The translations under genes were made by a program, and so were the position numbers. This document shows positions 33,603-40,575 of a stretch of DNA of 64,000 nt, one piece after another. Under the pieces are notes generated by a model. It did no database searches. It was not told the DNA's origin and worked only from the letters and a program-made list of their open reading frames with translations. The stretch is from M3007 sp964539805. Its GTDB lineage: Bacteria > Bacteroidota > Bacteroidia > Chitinophagales > Saprospiraceae. Numbering within the stretch: the first letter of the stretch is position 1; every line of letters starts with the position of its first letter. Location of the stretch: positions 16,767 through 80,766 of the forward strand of contig CAZIKN010000012.1 of assembly GCA_964539805.1 (NCBI GenBank), written 5' to 3'.

Positions 33603-35506
33603 AAAGCCCTTTTAAATTCCTTGATCCCTACACCGCTGCTGATAAAGGTGCTTTCTGGGGGCGTGAGGCCGAAACGGAGGCGCTTTATGATATGGTGTCC
33701 AAAAATCGCCTCCTTTTGGTGTATGGCCAATCAGGAACCGGTAAAACCAGTTTGGTGCAATGCGGATTAGCCTCCCGCTTGGATGCAACGGACTGGTACC
33801 CCATCACGGTCCGACGTGGTACTGACCTGAACGAAGCACTGCGAGATAGTTTGGACGCCGTGCCGGCCATCCGCCGGAATAAAAGCGAGGTGGAAAGCCT
33901 TCAGGATATATATGCCTATTATTTGCGGCCCGCGTACTTGATTTTTGACCAATTGGAAGAACTCTTTGTTTTTGGCCAGACAGCGGAGCAGGATCGCTTT
34001 GCCAACACCATTCACCAGATTTTGGAAAGCACCGTTCCCTGTCGGATCATATTGGTGATCAGGGAGGAGTATTTGGCACAACTATATGGTTTTGAGAAAG
34101 TTATACCCACTCTTTTCGATCGGAGGCTACGGGTGGAAGCCATGAGCGCGGCCAAGGTAAAAACGGTACTTGAAGGTTCTTTTCAGCAATTCAACATCCG
34201 CCCTGAAGCACCTGCTGAGGCAATTTATACCCAAATTATTGACCGTATCAGCGGGGGAAAAGCCGGCATTCAACTGCCCTATTTGCAGGTTTATTTGGAT
34301 ATGCTCTACCAGGAAGAATTGTCGCGCAGTTTTCCCGGAGAAGCCCCGTTTGATGAAAATGGCTGGAAGCCAATCCTTATTTCAGGCGCTGGCGTGGCTC
34401 GCATGGGGAAAATTGAGGATGTATTGGAGAAATTCCTTAGAGCGCAACAGGATATGCTCCAAAAAAAGATAAATGAGCAGTTTAAGGTACAGGAAGAGGA
34501 TGCCGTTAAAAAAATATTGGATCTGTTTGTAAGTGAAGAAGGAACAAAGCGCCCGCTCACATACAGCTGGCAAGGAAACAAGCTCATATTGGAAAAACGG
34601 TGGGCTGAATTGTTGCCGGATGTCCGGCCGGAGCTGTTAGGCGCTTGTTGCCGCCATTTAGAGCAAGCCCGCCTCATCCGTTTTGAGGAAAAACAGCTTG
34701 AGCTTGCCCATGATAGCCTTGCCGCACTGATTGACAGCCAGCGCAGTGCACAGCAGCGCCGCCTCAATGATGTCCGCAATCGCTTGCGCAGCCAATTCAA
34801 CGCTTTCAAGGACACTCAGGAATACCTTAGCCGACGTTCACTTAATGCTGTGGAGGAGCTGATGCCCCAATTGTTGCCCGGCCTGAACACGGAGATCAAA
34901 CAATTTATCGAAAAAAGCAATGAATACAATGATAGGCTCGAAAAAGCCGAACTACAGCGCGTACGCCGAAGGGCTACACTCGGCTTTTCACTTGCAGGTG
35001 TGGCAATGCTTGGCCTCGGCATGGCATTGTACTTTTTCCGCTTGTCTAATTTAGAACATGCCAAAACACTGAAGGCTATTGTCAATACCCAGTTGCAAAC
35101 CGCCCGTTCGCTCAAATTAGAAGGAAAATACTCGGAGGCTATCGCGCTTTTAGATGAAGCCCGACCACTGGCGCAAGATGATCAACTAACTGAAATAGAA
35201 AAACTTAAGAATGTATGGGCCCTTGCTGGCCAATACGTTGCGCAAGGGGATAGCCTGCTGCTGCGCCAACAGGTGCTGGCCTCGCTTGATCGCTATCAAG
35301 AGGCCCAAAAAATAAGCCCCGATGAGCGCATGGGCCGCTTCATCAAGGAAAAAAGTGATGCTGAGTACAACAGTTTTATCCTCAAAGCACGCGCTATGGA
35401 AAATGCCAGGCAATGGGATTTTGCCCTCAAAAACTATGAAGATGCCTTACACCTAAGGCCTGATGACCCTGTGGCAAAGGCCCGAATTGCTGCGTTGAAA
35501 AAATAA
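33599..35506 (+). CDS. nSTAND-type NTPase with transmembrane helix and C-terminal TPR region
   Basis: A 635-aa signalling NTPase. FWGREAE at 19-25 opens the nSTAND module; Walker A is GQSGTGKT (43-50), Walker B LIFDQLEEL (114-122), and LELAHDSLAALI (366-377) is the nSTAND1-type winged-helix signature. A charged helical linker leads to a single transmembrane helix (about 461-480) and a C-terminal TPR-like helical region (about 499-635). The usual WD40 sensor is absent and the TPRs take its place. Depending on topology, the TPRs may lie on the other side of the membrane from the NTPase. The start overlaps the CHAT stop. Family knowledge: STAND NTPases oligomerise on ligand binding and activate partner effectors; applying that here is inference. 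Confidence 0.87.
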   Translation: MKSPFKFLDPYTAADKGAFWGREAETEALYDMVSKNRLLLVYGQSGTGKTSLVQCGLASRLDATDWYPITVRRGTDLNEALRDSLDAVPAIRRNKSEVESLQDIYAYYLRPAYLIFDQLEELFVFGQTAEQDRFANTIHQILESTVPCRIILVIREEYLAQLYGFEKVIPTLFDRRLRVEAMSAAKVKTVLEGSFQQFNIRPEAPAEAIYTQIIDRISGGKAGIQLPYLQVYLDMLYQEELSRSFPGEAPFDENGWKPILISGAGVARMGKIEDVLEKFLRAQQDMLQKKINEQFKVQEEDAVKKILDLFVSEEGTKRPLTYSWQGNKLILEKRWAELLPDVRPELLGACCRHLEQARLIRFEEKQLELAHDSLAALIDSQRSAQQRRLNDVRNRLRSQFNAFKDTQEYLSRRSLNAVEELMPQLLPGLNTEIKQFIEKSNEYNDRLEKAELQRVRRRATLGFSLAGVAMLGLGMALYFFRLSNLEHAKTLKAIVNTQLQTARSLKLEGKYSEAIALLDEARPLAQDDQLTEIEKLKNVWALAGQYVAQGDSLLLRQQVLASLDRYQEAQKISPDERMGRFIKEKSDAEYNSFILKARAMENARQWDFALKNYEDALHLRPDDPVAKARIAALKK

Positions 35507-35511
35507 GCCAC

Positions 35512-35561
35512 AAACGCAAGAGCCGCTTGAAGACCAGGATCCTCAAACGGCTCTTGCGTTT
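35512..35561. terminator. Bidirectional terminator between the nSTAND and sigma factor genes
   Basis: A perfect 14-bp stem (35512-35525 with 35548-35561, AAACGCAAGAGCCG) extended by TTGA/TCAA inside. The gene starts just after the nSTAND stop (35506) and lies before the convergent sigma factor stop (35599). A/T at the outer ends fits termination both ways. Confidence 0.8.
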
Positions 35562-35598
35562 TGCGCAGGTATGTAGCCCAATTGCCAGGGGGGCGAAC

Positions 35599-36183
35599 TT
35601 ACTGGAGCACTACTTCGCGCTCGGCCATCATTTTGCGGATGTTGATGAGCGCATAGCGCATACGGCCTAAAGCAGTGTTAATGCTGACGCGGGTCAGCGA
35701 GGCAATTTCTTTAAAACTCATGTCGGCATAGTGTCGTAGAATAACTACCTCACGCTGCTCAGAAGGCAGGGAGTCCACTAAACGACGGATATGATTGTGG
35801 GTTTCAGAGCGCATGATGGTTGAATCAGCGCTTTCATCTCCAACGCGAAGAATATCAAAAATATCAAAATCTTCGGATGGGTTGATATGGGCACGGCGTT
35901 TGTTGCGACGGTGGTAATCCACGCACATATTGTACGCAATACGCATGGCCCACTGCACGAATTTACCTTCGTGGTTGTACTTGCCCTTGCGAAGGGTATC
36001 AATAATTTTGATGAAAACCTCTTGAAAGATATCTTCGGCGAGCGCACGATCTTTCACAAATAAATAGATAGAGGTATAGATTTTTGCCTTATAACGGGTG
36101 AGCAGAACCTCAAAGGCTTGTTCATCACCATCTACATAGCGAGCGATCAATTCCTGATCGTGGAGAACCGGCATAACTTGCAT
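35599..36183 (-). CDS. ECF-type RNA polymerase sigma factor
   Basis: A sigma-70 family factor of about 194 aa (ATG at 36183; ATG at 36174 also possible, the upstream codon is TTG). Region 2 is DEQAFEVLLTRYKAKIYTSIYLFVKD...FQEVFIKI with VQWAMRIAYNMCVDYHRR, and region 4 is LPSEQREVVILRHYADMSFKEIASL. No anti-sigma factor gene is next to it. It is convergent with the CHAT/nSTAND cassette. It has a perfect -7 box about 135 nt upstream. A cytoplasmic regulator of transcription, target genes unknown. Confidence 0.93.
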   Translation of the reverse strand: MQVMPVLHDQELIARYVDGDEQAFEVLLTRYKAKIYTSIYLFVKDRALAEDIFQEVFIKIIDTLRKGKYNHEGKFVQWAMRIAYNMCVDYHRRNKRRAHINPSEDFDIFDILRVGDESADSTIMRSETHNHIRRLVDSLPSEQREVVILRHYADMSFKEIASLTRVSINTALGRMRYALINIRKMMAEREVVLQ

Positions 36184-36315
36184 GAGCAAATAGTTTTTGC
36201 TAAGTGACCTGTTTAATTAAAAATAAAAATAAACGGTGTACAAGTAAGCCTTATATGCTATGATGTAGGTTGGTTAACGAATAAGACAACAATATTGCTG
36301 TCTGTTTTGCGATGC

Positions 36316-36323
36316 CAAAAGTA
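36316..36323 (-). promoter_or_regulatory. -7 box TACTTTTG of the ECF sigma factor gene
   Basis: A perfect TAnnTTTG match on the minus strand, 132 nt before the ATG at 36183, so the leader would be long. Confidence 0.5.
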
Positions 36324-36428
36324 GAGGACTCGTTGCATTCAGACAAATGTTTTTTTGCGCATTAACATTTTTTTTCCAAAATTTTTCAAAAACACACAGA
36401 AAAATGCACCAAAAAGCGTATAAAATAC

Positions 36429-36436
36429 TACTTTTG
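36429..36436 (+). promoter_or_regulatory. -7 box TACTTTTG, distal promoter of the CorC-type gene
   Basis: A perfect TAnnTTTG match 125 nt before the ATG at 36562. Confidence 0.45.
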
Positions 36437-36488
36437 CGGGCTTAAATTTTTTAGCCTCAAGTGCGTTTTTCTTCATATTCTGCAACAA

Positions 36489-36496
36489 TATCTTTG
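36489..36496 (+). promoter_or_regulatory. -7 box TATCTTTG, proximal promoter of the CorC-type gene
   Basis: A perfect TAnnTTTG match 65 nt before the ATG at 36562. Confidence 0.5.
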
Positions 36497-36561
36497 CCTG
36501 ACAATGCCAGCGCTCCTGCGCAGACGCACTTTTGTAACCGCTTGTCAATGGCAATTTTCAC

Positions 36562-37860
36562 ATGGAAATAATAATAGTACTCGTACTGATCGTCCTTCAC
36601 GGCTTTCTCGTGTTGGGCGAAATAGCCCTTTTGACGGCCAAACGATCACGCTTGGAAAGTGAAAAAATGAAAGGGAGCGTTAACGCTGCCATTGCATTGG
36701 ACCTTCTGGATGATATTGATAATTACCTGTCTGCCATGCAAATTGGCATTACCCTAATCAGTGTTATTGAAGGCGCTTATGCTGGTGTGGCCATAGCCAA
36801 GCATTTGATACCTTATATTGAAATGGTGCCCTCGTTGGCTGCTTATGCCCCACAATTGGCCTTGTCCGCCGTGGTTACCATCATCACTTACCTTTCCTTG
36901 GTAGTTGGCGAGTTAGCACCTAAATATATCGCCATACAATATGCCGAGCCTTTGGCCATCACTTGTGCACCCATGATGCGGGTTATCACAAAAGTGACGG
37001 GGCCCATTTCCAAGTTTCTGAGCTGGAGCACCAAATTGTTTATGCGGTTACTTTTCATCAAACCTAATGAAGAACAAAAGGTCAGTGAGGAAGAGATAAA
37101 ACTTTTGGTCAAAATGGCCAACCAACAAGGTGTTCTGGAGCAAAAAGAAAGCGAATTTATCCAAAATATTCTTCGTTTCGCTGATCGGGATGCCTATACC
37201 ATCATGACCCACCGCAACGATGTGGAATGGCTGGATGTAAATGCCGGTACAGAAGAAAACGACCGAATCATCCAGGAAAGTGGCTACACAAAATTTTTGG
37301 TGTGCGATGATACCATTGAAAATATTCTGGGCGTGGTCAAACTGCGTGATTATGTAGATCATCGCAACAAAACAGGTTTCAACCTTCGCTCCATCCTGAG
37401 CCAACCCCTGTATGTTCCGGAAAGCATGAATGCCCTCAAAATCCTTGAGAACTTCCGAAAGGCGCGCAACTATTTTGCTGTTGTGGTAGATGAATATGGC
37501 TCCACACAGGGCATCATAACCTTGCATGACCTGACAGAAAACATCTTCGGTGCCTTGCCCGATGTGGATGATGTAGAAGGCCCCTCCGTGGTTTTGCGCG
37601 AAAATGGATCCTGGTTGGTTGACGGCGTGGTGCCCATTGACGAACTGCGTGAACATGTCAACCTCAAGGAGTTTGACTTTGAAGACTCGGACTATAGCAC
37701 ACTTGCCGGCTATATCCTATACAAGCTAAGTGAAATACCCAATGTCGGCGATCATTTTGTGGCAGAAGCCTACCGATTCGAAATTGTGGACATGGATAAA
37801 AGCAAAATTGACAAGGTGTTGATAGAGAAACTTCCAGATGCCGATGAAACACAAGATTAA
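36562..37860 (+). CDS. CNNM/CorC/HlyC family transporter-like protein (DUF21, CBS pair, CorC_HlyC)
   Basis: A 432-aa inner-membrane protein. The DUF21/CNNM domain (about 1-180) starts MEIIIVLVLIVLHGFLVLGEIALL. A pair of CBS domains follows (about 200-330, IMTHRNDVEWLDV and VVVDEYGSTQGIITLHDL). A C-terminal CorC_HlyC domain (about 345-425) closes it with GSWLVDGVVPIDEL. Members are linked to Mg2+ or Co2+ handling. It lacks the marks and neighbourhood of the gliding protein GldE. A pseudouridine synthase gene follows after 38 bp. Confidence 0.92.
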   Translation: MEIIIVLVLIVLHGFLVLGEIALLTAKRSRLESEKMKGSVNAAIALDLLDDIDNYLSAMQIGITLISVIEGAYAGVAIAKHLIPYIEMVPSLAAYAPQLALSAVVTIITYLSLVVGELAPKYIAIQYAEPLAITCAPMMRVITKVTGPISKFLSWSTKLFMRLLFIKPNEEQKVSEEEIKLLVKMANQQGVLEQKESEFIQNILRFADRDAYTIMTHRNDVEWLDVNAGTEENDRIIQESGYTKFLVCDDTIENILGVVKLRDYVDHRNKTGFNLRSILSQPLYVPESMNALKILENFRKARNYFAVVVDEYGSTQGIITLHDLTENIFGALPDVDDVEGPSVVLRENGSWLVDGVVPIDELREHVNLKEFDFEDSDYSTLAGYILYKLSEIPNVGDHFVAEAYRFEIVDMDKSKIDKVLIEKLPDADETQD

Positions 37861-37898
37861 ACCTATGATTATCACACCTTCATCAATACATACGGATT

Positions 37899-38561
37899 AT
37901 GCTATCTCTCCTTTTTAAGAACAATCAGCTTCTGGTTTGCAACAAGCCACCGGGCTTGGCTGTGCAGCCGGACAAAACAACAGATCAGTCATTGCTTAGA
38001 ATGGCAGAATCCTATTGTAAACATCCGCTTCACATAGTTAACCGCTTAGATCGGCCAGTGAGCGGCGCAGTGCTTTTTGCCAAAAAAGCCAGTGCCATGA
38101 CAACACTCACGGAGCAGTTTCGCCAGCGGGAGGTGAGCAAAATTTATTTGGCCATTGTGCAAAATCTGCCAGAGCAAAGCGCTGGTATCCTGAGGCATTA
38201 TATCCACAAAAATGAGCGGCAGAATCGGGTTCAGTGCCTGCTCGAGCCGAGTCCCAACGCGGAAATGGCGGAGCTGGAATATCGGGTCATGGGCAGCAGC
38301 GAACGCTATCATTTGATTCAAATTCAATTGATTACAGGGAAGCACCACCAAATCAGGGCACAACTGTCGGCCATAGGCTGCCCCGTCCGCGGCGATGTCA
38401 AATATGGGTTCAAGCGCAACAACCCCGACCACAGCATACAATTGCATGCCTGGCGCCTGGGGTTCAACGATCCGGTGTCCAATGCTCGTATTGAGGTTGA
38501 GGCTCCCTTGCCTGAGGGGGCAGTATGGGCTGCATTTGCCCATACGATTCAAGGAGCATAG
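37899..38561 (+). CDS. RluA-family RNA pseudouridine synthase
   Basis: A 220-aa enzyme that isomerises uridine to pseudouridine in rRNA or tRNA. Motif I is NKPPGLAVQP, motif II with the catalytic Asp is HIVNRLDRPVSGAVLFAKK, and KHHQIRAQL is the third motif. No S4 RNA-binding domain is present, as in RluA/TruC-like members; the exact target base cannot be said. It is co-transcribed with the CorC-type gene, 38 bp apart. Confidence 0.92.
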   Translation: MLSLLFKNNQLLVCNKPPGLAVQPDKTTDQSLLRMAESYCKHPLHIVNRLDRPVSGAVLFAKKASAMTTLTEQFRQREVSKIYLAIVQNLPEQSAGILRHYIHKNERQNRVQCLLEPSPNAEMAELEYRVMGSSERYHLIQIQLITGKHHQIRAQLSAIGCPVRGDVKYGFKRNNPDHSIQLHAWRLGFNDPVSNARIEVEAPLPEGAVWAAFAHTIQGA

Positions 38562-38619
38562 CACGTTCGAGCAACCAATCCCTTTTCCTGCGTACCAAAG
38601 GCGCACCAATATTCACACC

Positions 38620-39903
38620 ATGAAGGATTTTTTTGTTTTTTCGTTCCTTGGACTCCAATTGTTTCTCCTTTGGCTTTGCCCCACCGTGTTATTGGCACAA
38701 ACCAATATCAATCAGGTTTTGGATGAAAAAATTACAACCGTACAGCTGTACCCCCGGGCCAATTTTTTGAACCCTCCTATCATGGACCTCAAAACGGCCA
38801 TGGGCGCATTGGTGCTGGAATTTGATCACCTGAGCGAGGATGTTAGGGATTACACCTATACCATTGTACATTGCAACAGCGACTGGAAACCATCTGACCT
38901 GACTGAAAACGAATATATTGATGGGTTCATAGAAGACCGAATCACTGCTTTTGAGCCTTCCTTTGGCACCTTGACACCTTATATGCACTATACCCTGACT
39001 TTGCCCAACCAAAGCATGCGCTGGACAAAATCAGGCAATTACCTGCTCAAGGTATTTGACAATACAGATGAAGAAAAAGTATTGGTCATGGTGCGCCGCT
39101 TTTTTGTCGTGGAGCCGGAGTGGGGTATTACGGCCAACTTGACGCGAACAGCCCAGGTCAGCAAATCCGATACACACCATGAAATAGATTTTACGGTTGG
39201 ATTCAAGCAAAGGGTATCCAATCCCCAAAATGACGTGAAAGCATTTATGATGAAAAACGGCGACTGGAGCACGGTGATCGGGCCGGTATCGCCTTTGTTT
39301 TCAAGGGGCGACCAATTGTCGTTTGATTATCAGGACAAATTCGTTTTTCCTGCGGGCAAAGATTGGCGCATGTTTGATATGCGGCTGCTCAATGTGCGCG
39401 GTGAAAATGTCAAACGTATAGATCAAAGGCCCAACTATTATGAAGTAACCCTAAACCCTGACAAAAGCAGGGCAGGGTTTGGCGCTGTGTATAGGGGGGA
39501 TATTAACGGACGTTTTGCTATTGAAAACCAACATTTTAACCAAACTTTGCTACAATGTGACTATGCTATGGTATTATTTTCCATTACCCAAAACCTGCCC
39601 CTTGAGGATGAGGATGTGTATGTGTTTGGCGAAATAACAGATTGGCAGATAAAGCCGGAATTTAAAATGGAATACAACGATGAAGTAAGAGCATATATCT
39701 TAGAGACCATGCTCAAACAAGGGCTTTACAATTACGAGTATCGTGTAGTCAATAAGGCTACCGGTGTTGTAGATGAAGAGGGTTTTGAGGGTAATTGGTT
39801 TGAAACCCCTAATTTCTACCATATATTCGTGTACTACAGACCCATGGGAAGCCGTTTTGAGCGCTTAGTAGGCACGGCCACAGTCCGCTCAGGGCGAAAC
39901 TAA
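38620..39903 (+). CDS. DUF5103 protein, type IX secretion system plug-type protein
   Basis: A periplasmic protein of 427 aa starting at the ATG at 38620 with signal MKDFFVFSFLGLQLFLLWL (a longer frame reaching to 38395 is out-of-frame coverage of the previous gene). The DUF5103 region spans most of the protein: TTVQLYPRANFLNPP, YTYTIVHCNSDWKPSDLTENEYIDGF. In Flavobacterium the DUF5103 'Plug' seals the SprA translocon; this is established for the family and assigned here by homology. It is the only T9SS machinery gene in the window, while five cargo genes are present. It follows the pseudouridine synthase gene by 58 bp. Confidence 0.88.
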   Translation: MKDFFVFSFLGLQLFLLWLCPTVLLAQTNINQVLDEKITTVQLYPRANFLNPPIMDLKTAMGALVLEFDHLSEDVRDYTYTIVHCNSDWKPSDLTENEYIDGFIEDRITAFEPSFGTLTPYMHYTLTLPNQSMRWTKSGNYLLKVFDNTDEEKVLVMVRRFFVVEPEWGITANLTRTAQVSKSDTHHEIDFTVGFKQRVSNPQNDVKAFMMKNGDWSTVIGPVSPLFSRGDQLSFDYQDKFVFPAGKDWRMFDMRLLNVRGENVKRIDQRPNYYEVTLNPDKSRAGFGAVYRGDINGRFAIENQHFNQTLLQCDYAMVLFSITQNLPLEDEDVYVFGEITDWQIKPEFKMEYNDEVRAYILETMLKQGLYNYEYRVVNKATGVVDEEGFEGNWFETPNFYHIFVYYRPMGSRFERLVGTATVRSGRN

Positions 39904-39926
39904 GGGGTGCCGGTATAGGATGAAGT

Positions 39927-40502
39927 ATGACCACTATTGAACATTTTACCCATTACATACGCTATTTCGTACAACCTACGGAGGATCAAATGGCTGCTTT
40001 TTTGGCCAAAGTAAAGACAACGCATGTCCTCAAAAATGATGTGCTGGTGCGCGTGGGGGATATTTGCCCCAAAGTCTGGTTTGTCCATCAGGGCATATTG
40101 CGGCACTATGCCATCGAAGGGGAAAAAGAGGGTACGGTCTGGTTTTCATTTGCCGGTGATCTGCTGACCGAAGTGACCAGTTTTGTTACCCGGAAGCCTT
40201 CCGTACATAATATTATTGCAATTACCGACTGCGAGTTGCTTTCCATGGACTATGCAGATTTACAGCATTTTTACGATACCGAGAAGATATGGGAGCGTTT
40301 TGGTCGCCTTACCACCGTCCAATACCTGTTGGCCCAAATGGCCAGAACCAACAGCCTGCTTTTTCAAACAGGCAAACAGAAATACGACGAATTCGTAAAG
40401 CGCCACCCGGAGGCCCTACAACATATTCCATTGCACCAAATTGCTGATTTTATCGGTGTCAAATTTGAGACACTCAGCCGAATCAGGGGCAAGCGAAATT
40501 GA
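39927..40502 (+). CDS. Crp/Fnr-family transcriptional regulator
   Basis: A 191-aa regulator with an N-terminal cyclic-nucleotide-binding-like beta-roll (about 15-120) and a C-terminal winged helix (about 135-191). The recognition region reads IPLHQIADFIGVKFETLSRIR, where the usual G-x-T-x-E-T-v-S-R pattern is kept. The effector is unknown, since the cAMP-binding signature is not evident. It follows the T9SS plug gene by 23 bp and precedes the discoidin-domain cargo gene. Confidence 0.88.
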   Translation: MTTIEHFTHYIRYFVQPTEDQMAAFLAKVKTTHVLKNDVLVRVGDICPKVWFVHQGILRHYAIEGEKEGTVWFSFAGDLLTEVTSFVTRKPSVHNIIAITDCELLSMDYADLQHFYDTEKIWERFGRLTTVQYLLAQMARTNSLLFQTGKQKYDEFVKRHPEALQHIPLHQIADFIGVKFETLSRIRGKRN

Positions 40503-40575
40503 CTTTTGTCAAGTGTTTTTTGCGTAACAAGGCTGAATTTTTGTGCGTCTTTTATGCGTACAAAATCACTCATTT

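Larger units (their letters stand above)
36190..36561. other. Divergent promoter region between the sigma factor and CorC genes (372 bp)
   Basis: No convincing gene. It holds one perfect minus-strand -7 box (36316-36323) for the sigma factor and two plus-strand ones (36429-36436, 36489-36496) for the transporter gene. The rest is A/T-rich. The minus-strand open frame at 36339-36554 is Lys-rich noise. Confidence 0.55.

Noticed and set aside
36339..36554. Minus-strand open frame upstream of the CorC gene
   Set aside because: Lys/Phe-rich, overlaps two plus-strand promoter boxes; typical A/T-rich noise.
36562..37860. Gliding protein GldE
   Set aside because: Shares the CNNM/CBS layout but lacks gld neighbours; a general CorC-type protein fits better.
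38395..38619. N-terminal extension of the T9SS plug gene
   Set aside because: It overlaps the pseudouridine synthase gene in another frame; the signal peptide begins at 38620.
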